Made by a program: the position numbers and the translations under genes
In this document: positions 26,385-35,499 of the stretch, piece by piece
Position numbering within the stretch: the first letter of the stretch is position 1
Layout of the letters: each line of letters opens with the position of its first letter
NCBI GenBank assembly: GCA_945865635.1
Contig: CAMBEP010000004.1
Coordinates: forward strand, 62,001-126,000
Source: Candidatus Kuenenia stuttgartensis
Lineage (GTDB): Bacteria; Planctomycetota; Planctomycetia; Isosphaerales; Isosphaeraceae
Direction of reading: 5' to 3'
DNA: 64,000 bases
The notes under the pieces: model-generated
Told to the model about the DNA's origin: nothing
Database searches by the model: none
What the model saw: only the letters and a program-made list of their open reading frames with translations

Positions 26385-26416
26385 TAAAAAAAGACAGATG
26401 CCGTAACATCTGTCTT
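26385..26416 (-). terminator. Rho-independent terminator of secA
   Basis: Perfect 10-bp stem AAGACAGATG / CATCTGTCTT with a 6-base loop, followed on the minus strand by a T tract. It separates secA from waaA. Confidence 0.88.
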
Positions 26417-26450
26417 AATTGTGTTTTATCGTAGATAGGTTCCCAAGACT

Positions 26451-29400
26451 TTAATAATTGTCGAGGTTTTCCATCTGTTTCATGTGGCAAGCCTTGTATT
26501 TTTTACCAGAACCGCATGGGCACGGGTCGTTTCGGCCGACTTTTTGCCCAGTTCGTCGGACAGGCTCTTTTTTGTTTGTTCCCGGCTCGGACGAATTGGT
26601 TGAGGCCTGGTCTGGCTCTCCAGCGTCGTCGTAGGCAGACGGGGCCGCTTCGTGAATTGTCTTGGCCCGCTCCAGTGTACGGCTTCGGCCCAGGGATCCA
26701 ATAAAGTTGTTGTCGAACTGCTCCATCCGGAAGATGAGGTCCGTGACTTTATCGGCCACCCCGTCCCACATTTCCTGGAAGATCCTCAGCCCTTCACGCT
26801 TGTATTCAACTTTCGGGTCCACCTGGGCGTAACCTCTAAGCCCGACTGAGCTTCGAAGGTGGTCCATTGTGCGGAGATGTTCCATCCAGGAGCCGTCCAG
26901 AATATGCAGCAGAACCACTTTCTCAAGTTCCCGCATTTCTGGGCGATAGATTGCATCGACTTTGTTCTGGATGGCCGCAAGAAGTGCTTTCGAGCCTCCA
27001 AACGCAACCTCTTCCATTTGCAGGTCAAGATCAAGCGATGACTTGGCCTGAGTGATCAGTTGCTTGATGACTTCAGGCTGAGCCACTTCTTTGGCTCGCT
27101 TGCCGCGACCTGACTTGACAAAAGCCTTCTCGGCAAGGTCAAGGAGTGGCTTGGAGATTTTGCCGCCCTCATAATGGTCGGCGGCGATCTTCAGGAATTC
27201 CGCCTCGATTTCAGGCTTGAATTTGTCCTGAATGCTTGCGGGATCAACCTCGATTCCATATCGTTCGGAGAACCATTTGGCAAACCCTTCGCGATCATAA
27301 TGCGGGGTTTGTCCTGCGGTGGCTTCGCGGAAGTGGCGAGCGATATGAACATGGACCGGGAAATGCGAGTCCCAGTGATTGTAGAGCTGGCGGACAGCTT
27401 CCTTGAGCGATGCAATGACCTGGGCATTGTCCATCTCGGCCCAGACTTCCGGTGCGGCCATCACATTGAACTTGTGATTCAGCCAGCCAGCCAGGCTCCG
27501 ACGGCCCCAGGTGTTATCGAGGAATTCAGCGGATCCGCTGAGGTCTTTCGCCTCAATGGCCGGGCGAATTTTGTCGAGGAACATTTCGCGGATGTCGCCA
27601 CGAATGCGATGCATTTCGCCATCGCGGGGCACCATGCGCTGGAGGTCTCGATCCTTGACATCCACTCCATAACGGGAATTGACCCAATTGGATAAGGCTT
27701 GTAGGTTCCAATCCGAAAGCTCTGCATCGATAGGCAGATGTTCCTCGATTGCTTCGTCAAGCTGTGGCTCGCATTGATGAAGTGCCTTGACTTTTGCCAA
27801 TTCGACGGCATCGCTGAACTTCAGGTTGCGGAACTCTTTAGTGCTCAGCTCGGCGCCGAGCCGGGGCCCTGCCCAATCCGTAAAGCTTGATATGCCGTAA
27901 TCCGGGTCGAGGAATTGCTTGACTGAGGCTTCCACCTGGCGGTCGATCATTTCCAGGATCGCCAAACAGGGTGGCTCATTGTCCAGCAGACCTTGGCGAA
28001 AACCATAGACGCGCTTGCGCTGCTCGTCCATGACTTCATCGTATTCAAGTAGGTTTTTGCGGATGTCGAAGTTCCGCTCTTCCATCTTCTTCTGATTGGC
28101 TTCAATCCGGCGGCTGACCATGGGGCTCTCAATGGCATCGTTCTCCTGCATGCCGATCAATCGGCTTGAGAGTACGTTTTTCAGCCATTCACCGCCAAAT
28201 TTGCGCATCAGGTCATCTTCCAGTGAGAGGAAGAACCGGCTTGAGCCGGGGTCGCCCTGGCGGCCTGATCGGCCACGAAGCTGGTTGTCGATACGCCGGC
28301 TTTCATGACGCTCCGTGCCAATGATGTGCAGGCCATCGGCTTCGGCCACTTCCCGGCCCTCTGCCTTCATGGCGGGCTCATATTTCAGAACGGCCTGTCG
28401 CCAGACTTCCGGAGGCACTTCCAGCCTGGTCGGGTAAAGCAGTCGCCCATCGGCATTTTTCAGGTTCTTCAGGTCGGCCCAGGCCATGAATTCCGGGTTG
28501 CCACCAAGAATGATGTCCGTGCCCCGGCCGGCCATGTTGGTTGCAATGGTGACCGCACTCTTGCGGCCAGCCTGGGCCACGATGTCGGCTTCGCGCTCGT
28601 GATATTTGGCGTTCAGGACTTCGTGTACAATCCCATGCCGTTTGAGAACATCAGAGAGCAGCTCTGATTTTTCGATCGAAGTGGTGCCGACCAGGATTGG
28701 CCTTTGATTTTTGTGGACCTCACGGATTTCGTCCACAATCGCGTGGAACTTCTCCTTTTCGGAACAATAGATCACGTCGGCATAGTTGACCCGCTTCATG
28801 CCGCGATTGGTTGGAATCGCGATCACGTCCAGGTTGTAGACCTTCATGAATTCGTTGGCTTCGGTCATGGCCGTTCCGGTCATGCCGGAAAGCTTCTTGT
28901 AGAGCTTGAAAAAGTTTTGCAGGGTCACTGTGGCCAGTGTCTGGTTCTCTTCCTTGATCTTGACCTTTTCCTTGGCTTCCACCGCCTGATGAAGACCATC
29001 CGACCATTGCCGGCCGGTCATCAGTCGGCCTGTGAATTCATCGACAATGATGATTTCACCCTTCATGACCACATATTCGCGGTCGCGTTTGTAAAGGTAG
29101 TGGGCCTTCAGGGCATTGTCCAGCAGGTGCGGCCAGTCCATATTTCCGAGCGTGTAGAAGCTTTCCACTCCCGCCAGTTTCTCGGCCTCGCGCACTCCGT
29201 CTTCTGTCATGTGGCAGGTGCGTTCCTTTTCTTTGATCTCATAGTGAACGTCCTGCCTGAGCAGACGGGCCACCCGGTCGGCCTCCACATAGCGGGTCAC
29301 ATCGTCGTCGGCCGGGCCGGAAATGATCAGGGGGGTCCGGGCCTCGTCGATCAGGATCGAATCCACTTCGTCAATGATCGCATAGTGGAGTTGCTGCTGG

Positions 29401-30056
29401 CATTGCTGCTCGCGGGTCGGCTTCATGTTATCGCGCAGATAATCAAAGCCGAATTCATTGTTGGTGCCGTAGGTGATGTCCCGGCGATAGATTTCGAAAC
29501 GCTCCTGAGGCTCCATGTCGGACTGGATCGCACCCACGCTCAGGCCCAGCGAACGATAGAGCGGGCTCATCCATTCTGCATCGCGGCGGGCAAGATAGTC
29601 GTTGACCGTCACGACATGCACGCCTTTGCCTTCCAGAGCATTCAAATAGGCAGGCAGGGTCGCGACCAGGGTTTTGCCCTCACCTGTGACCATTTCGGCG
29701 ATATTGCCGCCATGCAGCACCATCCCGCCGATCATCTGGACATCATAATGACGCATGTTCAGGAACCGGCGACCAGCCTCCCGACAAAGCGCAAAGGCTT
29801 CTGGAAGGATGTCGTCAAGTGTCTGGCCACTGGCAAGCCGACGCCGGAACTCCGCCGTTTTTTCTTCGAGCTGAGTATCAGAAAGAGCCTGAAAGGCTGG
29901 CTCAAAGGTGTTGATGATGGACGCAGTGGCCCTGTGCCGACGCACAACGCGCTCATTGGAATTGCCCAGAAGCCGAACAAGGCCATTGGAAAGCCATTCG
30001 GTCACGGTGCCCGCAGTATCTGTGGTCTTATCCCACAAGTCCGTCAATAGGTCCAT
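26451..30056 (-). CDS. secA: Preprotein translocase ATPase SecA, enlarged form
   Basis: 1201 residues, against about 850-900 in most bacteria. Motor motifs are intact: Walker A VTGEGKT (Lys128), [35 protein letters not shown] and [10 protein letters not shown]. The helical-scaffold signature [19 protein letters not shown] is near residue 1055. About 380 residues separate MDEQRKRVY from that signature, where E. coli SecA has roughly 130, so the extra length is an insertion in the wing/scaffold region. The C-terminus is a SEC-C zinc motif ([13 protein letters not shown]), which normally binds SecB or the ribosome. SecA drives Sec-dependent export at the membrane. It stands alone, with its own terminator. 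Confidence 0.97.
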   Translation of the reverse strand: MDLLTDLWDKTTDTAGTVTEWLSNGLVRLLGNSNERVVRRHRATASIINTFEPAFQALSDTQLEEKTAEFRRRLASGQTLDDILPEAFALCREAGRRFLNMRHYDVQMIGGMVLHGGNIAEMVTGEGKTLVATLPAYLNALEGKGVHVVTVNDYLARRDAEWMSPLYRSLGLSVGAIQSDMEPQERFEIYRRDITYGTNNEFGFDYLRDNMKPTREQQCQQQLHYAIIDEVDSILIDEARTPLIISGPADDDVTRYVEADRVARLLRQDVHYEIKEKERTCHMTEDGVREAEKLAGVESFYTLGNMDWPHLLDNALKAHYLYKRDREYVVMKGEIIIVDEFTGRLMTGRQWSDGLHQAVEAKEKVKIKEENQTLATVTLQNFFKLYKKLSGMTGTAMTEANEFMKVYNLDVIAIPTNRGMKRVNYADVIYCSEKEKFHAIVDEIREVHKNQRPILVGTTSIEKSELLSDVLKRHGIVHEVLNAKYHEREADIVAQAGRKSAVTIATNMAGRGTDIILGGNPEFMAWADLKNLKNADGRLLYPTRLEVPPEVWRQAVLKYEPAMKAEGREVAEADGLHIIGTERHESRRIDNQLRGRSGRQGDPGSSRFFLSLEDDLMRKFGGEWLKNVLSSRLIGMQENDAIESPMVSRRIEANQKKMEERNFDIRKNLLEYDEVMDEQRKRVYGFRQGLLDNEPPCLAILEMIDRQVEASVKQFLDPDYGISSFTDWAGPRLGAELSTKEFRNLKFSDAVELAKVKALHQCEPQLDEAIEEHLPIDAELSDWNLQALSNWVNSRYGVDVKDRDLQRMVPRDGEMHRIRGDIREMFLDKIRPAIEAKDLSGSAEFLDNTWGRRSLAGWLNHKFNVMAAPEVWAEMDNAQVIASLKEAVRQLYNHWDSHFPVHVHIARHFREATAGQTPHYDREGFAKWFSERYGIEVDPASIQDKFKPEIEAEFLKIAADHYEGGKISKPLLDLAEKAFVKSGRGKRAKEVAQPEVIKQLITQAKSSLDLDLQMEEVAFGGSKALLAAIQNKVDAIYRPEMRELEKVVLLHILDGSWMEHLRTMDHLRSSVGLRGYAQVDPKVEYKREGLRIFQEMWDGVADKVTDLIFRMEQFDNNFIGSLGRSRTLERAKTIHEAAPSAYDDAGEPDQASTNSSEPGTNKKEPVRRTGQKVGRNDPCPCGSGKKYKACHMKQMENLDNY

Positions 30057-30409
30057 GGTCGGCTCGGAACTCCAGCGATTCGAAACAGATATATCCGCCT
30101 GATCTTGACGTAAACCACCACGATCGTCAAGGTGAGCATCTTCGGTAGAACTGGTAAATGTTGCCAGAAGCTGGCAGAATGAAATGTTACAACGCGATGC
30201 TTAATCTTCTGGATGGTCGAACAGATCGGGATTTAGAACTCGCTCGATGCGATGAATTCAAGAATTTCTCAATGCAGACAAATTCGTTGGAGCCAGATGA
30301 GAATTTAGCCTCACAGTTCGCAATCCATGGAACTTTTCGGTCGGAATCGTTAAGATCACTAGTATCACCTCTCTGATCTTGATTTGAGAATTTACCGACT
30401 GTCCACTCC
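30057..30409. other. Divergent intergenic region, secA / MBL hydrolase
   Basis: 353 bases between divergent genes, presumably holding both promoters. A 72-residue frame (30158-30376) has no recognisable features or ribosome site. No repeat or clear hairpin was seen. Confidence 0.4.
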
Positions 30410-31279
30410 ATGACCGAACTGACTCCCGCATGCCCTGAGTTTGAACTGATTTTTCTGGGCTGTGGAACTTCCACAGGTGTGCCGATGATTGGCTGCGACT
30501 GTGTCGTCTGCCAGTCGGAAGATCCTCGTAATCAGCGCACCAGGCCCAGTGTCCTGCTGCGCACACCACGCGGCAATATTCTGATCGACACCTCGCCTGA
30601 AATGCGTCTCCAGCTCCTGCGAGAGAAGGCCGGCCCGGTTCATGCCATTCTTTATACCCATGGCCATGCGGACCATCTCTTCGGGCTCGACGATTCCCGG
30701 CTTTTCGCACGGGCTCTGGGCGGCAAGCCTGTGCCGGTCTATTGCGAAACCGAAGTGGAAACGCTGATAAGGACCGTTTTTTCCTATGCCTTCGTTGAAG
30801 AGACCAAGCGGTTTCCATCAGGCGGTGTCCCGCGATTGACACTGACGAATATTGAGCCTTTCAAGCCTTTCGACGTGATTGGCTATGAGGTCATTCCTAT
30901 GCGGCTGGATCATGGCAAGTTCAAGGTTCTCGGTTTTCGGTTCGGCGATCTCGCCTACTGCACGGATGTCAGTCGGATTCCTGACGAGTCTTTCGCCTTG
31001 CTTCAGGGCCTGGAAGTGCTAGTGATCGATGCTCTGAGATTCGAAAAGCATCCCACACATTTCAGCCTTGCCGAAGCGCTGGCCGTGATCGAAAAACTTC
31101 AGCCTCGCCAGGCCTTTTTGACTCACATGTCGCACTCGTTCGACTATCACGCAGTTTCGGCAAATCTGCCGCCCAATGTTCAGATGGCCTACGATGGTTT
31201 GAGAGTCGGCTGGTCAGGAATCCAGCCGAACCTGATCGTCAGTCTTGATAACCCGGTTTCAGATGTTGTGAACTTATGA
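30410..31279 (+). CDS. MBL-fold metallohydrolase, PhnP/RNase Z-like group
   Basis: 289 residues, cytosolic. The metallo-beta-lactamase motif THGHADH gives the metal ligands, followed by MRLDHGKFK, CTDVSRIP and THMSHSFDY with the later His residues. The N-terminal LGCGTSTGVPMIGCDCVVCQ stretch, with a Cys cluster, is typical of the PhnP-like branch, which has phosphodiesterase activity on cyclic phosphate compounds. No phosphonate genes are nearby, so the real substrate is open. Its stop overlaps the start of the next gene (ATGA). Confidence 0.88.
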   Translation: MTELTPACPEFELIFLGCGTSTGVPMIGCDCVVCQSEDPRNQRTRPSVLLRTPRGNILIDTSPEMRLQLLREKAGPVHAILYTHGHADHLFGLDDSRLFARALGGKPVPVYCETEVETLIRTVFSYAFVEETKRFPSGGVPRLTLTNIEPFKPFDVIGYEVIPMRLDHGKFKVLGFRFGDLAYCTDVSRIPDESFALLQGLEVLVIDALRFEKHPTHFSLAEALAVIEKLQPRQAFLTHMSHSFDYHAVSANLPPNVQMAYDGLRVGWSGIQPNLIVSLDNPVSDVVNL

Positions 31280-32703
31280 CCCATCCCCGTGCTCAGAAAT
31301 GGCTTGATTTCTTTGAGGAATATGCGAAAAACCTTTCGCAGCCAGACCAAGGGCAATTCCTGCAACAGGTTTCAAGCGTGGACTGGCCCCAGGTGGCCCA
31401 ACTGGTCGAGGCGAATCTCATGGGCCAGTCCAGTGAGGCATCGGCCCTGGATGCCAGCCTTTTGAAGCCCGCCGATTTTGTAGGTTTGCCAAGTTCGGAA
31501 TCGGAGGACGAATCTGCTCGCCAGGCTTCGATTGAGGGCCAGTCGATGCTTCGGGCCGGAGCGGTCGGGGTCGTGATTGTGGCCGGTGGGCAAGGCTCCC
31601 GGCTTGGTTTTGAGGGCCCCAAGGGGGTCTACCCGATCGGGGCGGTGACAGGGGCCAGTCTCTTCTTTTTTCATGCCCGAAAAGTGCTGGCCCTGAGCCG
31701 TAAATATGGCAAGCCCGTGCCATTGATGATCATGACAAGCCCGGAAAACGATGCGGCCAGCCAGCTCCATTTTCAAAGCAATGATTATTTTGGTCTGAAT
31801 CCGGAGCACGTCCGGTTTTTCACGCAAGGTCAAATGCCGGCCGTGGACCGAATCACGGGCGAGCCGCTTTTTGCGTCCAGTTCCCGGCTGGCACTTGCGC
31901 CCGATGGGCATGGTGGCTGCCTTTATGCACTTTCACGGGCCGAAGGTTCCGATGGGCTCTCGGCGATCGATTGGGCCGAGCAGTTTGGAGTCAGGACCCT
32001 CTTCTATTTCCAGGTGGATAACCCTCTGGTAAAAATTGCAGACCCTCTATTTTTGGGTCTCCACCGCCAGGCGGCGGCCGAGGTCAGTTTCAAGGTGGTC
32101 TCCAAGCAGCAGCCCGAGGAGAAGGTCGGCGTGGTCTGCCAATCGCTGGATGGCCGCAAGCTGGTGATCGAATATTCGGATCTGCCCGAGACACTGGCCC
32201 GGCAACGAGCGACTTCCGGAGCGTTGGCCTATCGATCCGGTTCGATTGCCGTTCATCTTTTTGAGACCGAATTTCTGAAGCGACTGGCGGTCGGGGCCAC
32301 GCGTTTGCCGTTTCATAAAGCCATCAAGAAAGTCTCGCACTGGGACCCGCATGCAGGTCAGTTTCATGAGGTGCAAGCCCCGAATGCCGTGAAGTTTGAG
32401 GCCTTTATTTTTGACACGTTGCCCTTGGCAGAACGGTCCTTGATTGTAGAGACGGATCGGCTTCAAGAATTTGAGCCGCTTAAAAATGCCACAGGGCCTG
32501 ATTCACCCTCAACAGTACGTGCGGCCATGAGCAGAATTGCAGCCAGGTTGGTCGCGGAGTCAGGCGTCGAGGTGCCTTTGGATGATCAGGGCGAGCCCCT
32601 GTTTGCCATCGAGCTTGACCCATGCTTTGAAGTGGATTTAAATCAACTGAAAACAAGACTTGGACCGGGCTTGAAACTGACAGGCGATCTGGCACTGGGC
32701 TGA
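31276..32703 (+). CDS. UDPGP-family nucleotidyltransferase (UDP-GlcNAc/UDP-sugar pyrophosphorylase type)
   Basis: 475 residues. The nucleotide-binding signature VIVAGGQGSRLGFEGPKGVYPIG is that of the eukaryote-like UAP/UDPGP group rather than of bacterial GlmU or GalU. Other hallmarks are MIMTSPEN, FFTQGQMPAVD, PDGHGGCLYALSRAEG, FQVDNPLVKI and the Lys in FHKAIKKVSHWD. It joins UTP and a sugar-1-phosphate to give a UDP-sugar; GlcNAc-1-P or Glc-1-P are both possible. It overlaps the upstream MBL gene by four bases and is co-directional with manC, ruvX and an epimerase. Confidence 0.9.
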   Translation: MTHPRAQKWLDFFEEYAKNLSQPDQGQFLQQVSSVDWPQVAQLVEANLMGQSSEASALDASLLKPADFVGLPSSESEDESARQASIEGQSMLRAGAVGVVIVAGGQGSRLGFEGPKGVYPIGAVTGASLFFFHARKVLALSRKYGKPVPLMIMTSPENDAASQLHFQSNDYFGLNPEHVRFFTQGQMPAVDRITGEPLFASSSRLALAPDGHGGCLYALSRAEGSDGLSAIDWAEQFGVRTLFYFQVDNPLVKIADPLFLGLHRQAAAEVSFKVVSKQQPEEKVGVVCQSLDGRKLVIEYSDLPETLARQRATSGALAYRSGSIAVHLFETEFLKRLAVGATRLPFHKAIKKVSHWDPHAGQFHEVQAPNAVKFEAFIFDTLPLAERSLIVETDRLQEFEPLKNATGPDSPSTVRAAMSRIAARLVAESGVEVPLDDQGEPLFAIELDPCFEVDLNQLKTRLGPGLKLTGDLALG

Positions 32704-32840
32704 TCGGGCGGGATTTTATGAGAAGAGTAACTGTGGTTTTGGTTGAACAGGCACTGAATGAATGACTTTCATAAATTGAAGAGATTTGGCTACTATAGTG
32801 ACTGGTAAATCACACTCAGTTACGGAGGTCGCTTAGACAG

Positions 32841-33920
32841 ATGCTTCATGCAATCATTATGGCGGGCGGTAGCGGGACACGGTTTTGGCCCAAGAGCCGG
32901 CGGAACCGGCCGAAGCAGCTTTTAACGCTTTCAGGCGATTTGAGTTTGATTCAGCAGACATTTAACCGCGTATTGCCGCTGGTCAGTACCGATCAGATTC
33001 GGGTGGTGACAGGCTCGGATCAGGTAGACGCCATCGAAGAGCAACTTCCACAGTTGCCAAGAACGAATATTCTTGCCGAGCCCACGCCGCGCGACACGGC
33101 CGCCTGTGTTGCCCTTGCCGCCATGGCCGTGGCTTATGCAGACCCGGACGGGATCATGATTGTGATGCCGTCGGATCATGTGATCGAACCGGAGGAAGCG
33201 TTTGCACGGACAATTCAGTCGGCCCTGAAAGTCATTGAGAAAGATCCTCTGGCTCTGGTCACGTTTGGTGTCAAGCCGACTCGGCCTGAGATTGGTTACG
33301 GTTATATTGAACATGATGAAATGCTGGATGATCCGAACGGTGTGGTCGTTTATCGCGTGAAGCAGTTTCGCGAAAAGCCTGATCGCAAGACGGCTGAAGA
33401 GTTTCTCTCGACAGGGCGATTTTCGTGGAACTCAGGGATTTTTGTGTGGAAGGCACGGACGATTCTGGACGCTCTGGCCCTCTATCAGCCAAGCCTTTAC
33501 AAGGCCATGAAGCCGATTGAAGACGCTTTTGGGACGCCTTATTTTGAAAACGTCCTGAAAAATGTCTTCCCGAACCTCGAAAAACTTCCAATCGACAAGG
33601 CTGTGATGGAGAAGTCGGACCATGTCCGGATGCTGGAAGTTCTGTTCAACTGGAACGATGTGGGCGACTGGCGAGCCCTCGGCGATCTTGAAGCGAAAGA
33701 CATCAACGGCAACGTGATCCAAGGCTTGGTACAGGCCATGGACTGCACGGGTTCGATTATCGTGAATGAAGATGGCAAGCTGGTGGCCGCACTGGGGCTT
33801 GACGATATTGTGGTGGTGCAGTCGGGCGGAGTCACCCTGGTTGCCAAAAAGGACAAGCTGGATGCCTTGAAGGCACTTGTGGAATCGCTCCCGAATGCAG
33901 GGCACGGAAAGACGTTGTAA
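32841..33920 (+). CDS. manC: Mannose-1-phosphate guanylyltransferase
   Basis: 359 residues, the short form without a fused phosphomannose isomerase domain. The signature MAGGSGTRFWPKSRRNRPKQLL at the N-terminus, then EPTPRDTAACVALAA, PSDHVI, FGVKPTRPEIGYGYIE, FREKPD, WNSGIFVWKA and FNWNDVGDW are all characteristic. The enzyme makes GDP-mannose from GTP and mannose-1-phosphate for surface polysaccharides or glycoconjugates. A GGAGG site lies 12 bases before the start. Its stop codon overlaps the ruvX start by one base. Confidence 0.94.
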   Translation: MLHAIIMAGGSGTRFWPKSRRNRPKQLLTLSGDLSLIQQTFNRVLPLVSTDQIRVVTGSDQVDAIEEQLPQLPRTNILAEPTPRDTAACVALAAMAVAYADPDGIMIVMPSDHVIEPEEAFARTIQSALKVIEKDPLALVTFGVKPTRPEIGYGYIEHDEMLDDPNGVVVYRVKQFREKPDRKTAEEFLSTGRFSWNSGIFVWKARTILDALALYQPSLYKAMKPIEDAFGTPYFENVLKNVFPNLEKLPIDKAVMEKSDHVRMLEVLFNWNDVGDWRALGDLEAKDINGNVIQGLVQAMDCTGSIIVNEDGKLVAALGLDDIVVVQSGGVTLVAKKDKLDALKALVESLPNAGHGKTL

Positions 33921-34441
33921 TGGAAGCTCCTGAGGGGCGGTCCAAACTGTTGCCTCCCGGAGTCGTTCTTGGTGTGGACTGGGGCCGCAAGCGCGTCGGG
34001 CTGGCGGTGTGCGACTCCTCACAGACCATGGTCTTCCCGTTGAAAATCATGCCTTGCAGCGGACTCCAAGGCGACCTCTCAGGCCTTCGGCGAGCCGCCA
34101 CCGAGAATGGTGTGAAGTCGATCGTTGTCGGCTGGCCGACTCATGCCAACGGCGACCCCGGACAGAACTGCCCAGAAATTCTCAGGTGGGTTCAGGCCGT
34201 CTGCTCGCCCCTGGGTTTGCCGGTTTTTATGGCCGATGAACGCTATAGCTCGGTTCTGGCCGACGAAGTCCTCAGGGAATCAGGCCGTCGGGCCAGCCAG
34301 CGTAAGGGGCTGCTTGACTCGATGGCCGCCCGCGAATTTTTACAGGATGTTTTGACAGGCGGTTGCCGAGTCTGGCCTTTGGGTCAAAATCCACCGCAAT
34401 TAGACATGCTCGAACCAAAACGCCGCCCCGGAAGATATTGA
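33920..34441 (+). CDS. ruvX: RuvX/YqgF Holliday junction resolvase-like nuclease
   Basis: 173 residues with the RNase H-like fold of YqgF: GVDWGRKRVGLAVCD at the N-terminus (first catalytic Asp), VVGWPTHANGDPG in the middle, and ADERYSSVLADEVL followed by DSMAAREFLQDVL at the end. The family processes pre-16S rRNA ends or Holliday junctions. It overlaps manC by one base and is followed three bases later by the epimerase gene, so it is in an operon with unrelated functions. Confidence 0.93.
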   Translation: MEAPEGRSKLLPPGVVLGVDWGRKRVGLAVCDSSQTMVFPLKIMPCSGLQGDLSGLRRAATENGVKSIVVGWPTHANGDPGQNCPEILRWVQAVCSPLGLPVFMADERYSSVLADEVLRESGRRASQRKGLLDSMAAREFLQDVLTGGCRVWPLGQNPPQLDMLEPKRRPGRY

Positions 34442-34444
34442 CCC

Positions 34445-35308
34445 ATGACGATTGCTGATCCCGCAAAATCGCTTCTGGTGGTCGGGTTCGGATACCTTGG
34501 CCAGAAAGCTGCCGCCAAGGCACTCCAAGCCGGCTGGAAAGTCTATGCCACATCGCGCCAAATTGAAAAAAAAGCGGTGATTGAAGCGGCCGGTGCAGAA
34601 TTTGTCCACTTCGATATTACTTGCCCGCAAAACCATGATCCGCTTCCAGCAAGCTCTGCCTGGCTTTGGTCTCCTGCATTTGACAGGCGTCAGGGTTTGC
34701 CGGTTCATGAGGTCATTGTAGTGGGTCTGGAGCGGGCATTGAATTTGTCTCCCTGGCTTCCACAAAAGGTGATTTATACAAGTACCACAAGCGTTTACCA
34801 CCAGTCGGATGGTGACTGGGTGGATGAAACTTCGCCCACTTGGCCACGAACCGATTCCGGCAAGGCGAATCTCGAAGCCGAACAGCTCTTGAAAAGTTGG
34901 GACATGGAACCAGACAGGCAGGCAATTATCCTAAGACTTTCTGGTCTATATGGCCCTGGCCGCTGGATTCGCAGGGCATCGATTCAGGCCGGCGAGCCGA
35001 TCGCATGCGAGCCGGAGACGTGGCTGAATCTTGTTCATATTGACGATGCGGCAAGTGCTTGTCAGGCCGCATTGGAAAGCAAAGAGTCAGGCACATTCTG
35101 CATCACCGACAATCAGCCGATTTTGCGCCGCGATTTCTATGAAACATCTGCCCGATTGCTCCAGGCCCCAGCCCCTTCATTCACTCCACCGACATCGCCC
35201 GATTTTGCAGGCAACAAGCGTGTGAGCAATCGGAAGGCCCGAAAAACGCTTGGCTGGGAGCCACGATTTGGGGATGTAAACTCTGGATTATTGGACTGCT
35301 TCAACTGA
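34445..35308 (+). CDS. NAD(P)-dependent epimerase/dehydratase, YeeZ-like
   Basis: 287 residues, extended-SDR fold. The nucleotide site is VVGFGYLGQKAA at residues about 12-23. The typical substrate-site stretch is YTSTTSVYHQSDGDWVDETSP, but the usual YxxxK is not clear: the segment reads SGKANLEAEQLL, so the active-site Tyr seems to be replaced. LRLSGLYGPGRW and LVHIDDAASA fit the family. The reaction is unknown. It is the last gene of the 30.4-35.3 kb run. Confidence 0.82.
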   Translation: MTIADPAKSLLVVGFGYLGQKAAAKALQAGWKVYATSRQIEKKAVIEAAGAEFVHFDITCPQNHDPLPASSAWLWSPAFDRRQGLPVHEVIVVGLERALNLSPWLPQKVIYTSTTSVYHQSDGDWVDETSPTWPRTDSGKANLEAEQLLKSWDMEPDRQAIILRLSGLYGPGRWIRRASIQAGEPIACEPETWLNLVHIDDAASACQAALESKESGTFCITDNQPILRRDFYETSARLLQAPAPSFTPPTSPDFAGNKRVSNRKARKTLGWEPRFGDVNSGLLDCFN

Positions 35309-35489
35309 CTTGCCTGAATAATCGCCTGACTCATACAACTGCTAGAACCTTTCTGGATTACCTAAATATCAGAATCATTGCCTGGACTCTCTTGATGGTA
35401 TGACTCCTAATCGCTTAATTTGAGCTCATCCGGCTGTTTAGCTTGAGTTCCCATATCCATTCGACGCCCCCTTCAACAATCACAGTCAT

Positions 35490-35495
35490 AGGTGA
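35490..35495 (+). promoter_or_regulatory. Shine-Dalgarno supporting the TTG start of the LodA-like gene
   Basis: AGGTGA four bases before TTG 35500. The spacing is short, but no other candidate start in this frame has a better site. Confidence 0.4.
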
Positions 35496-35499
35496 CATT

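Noticed and set aside
28704-30050. 448-residue open frame on the plus strand
   Set aside because: It lies wholly antisense to secA, whose motifs are unmistakable; the translation is rich in His and Phe without family features.
30158-30376. 72-residue frame between secA and the MBL hydrolase
   Set aside because: No ribosome site, no recognisable features, and it sits in a divergent promoter region.
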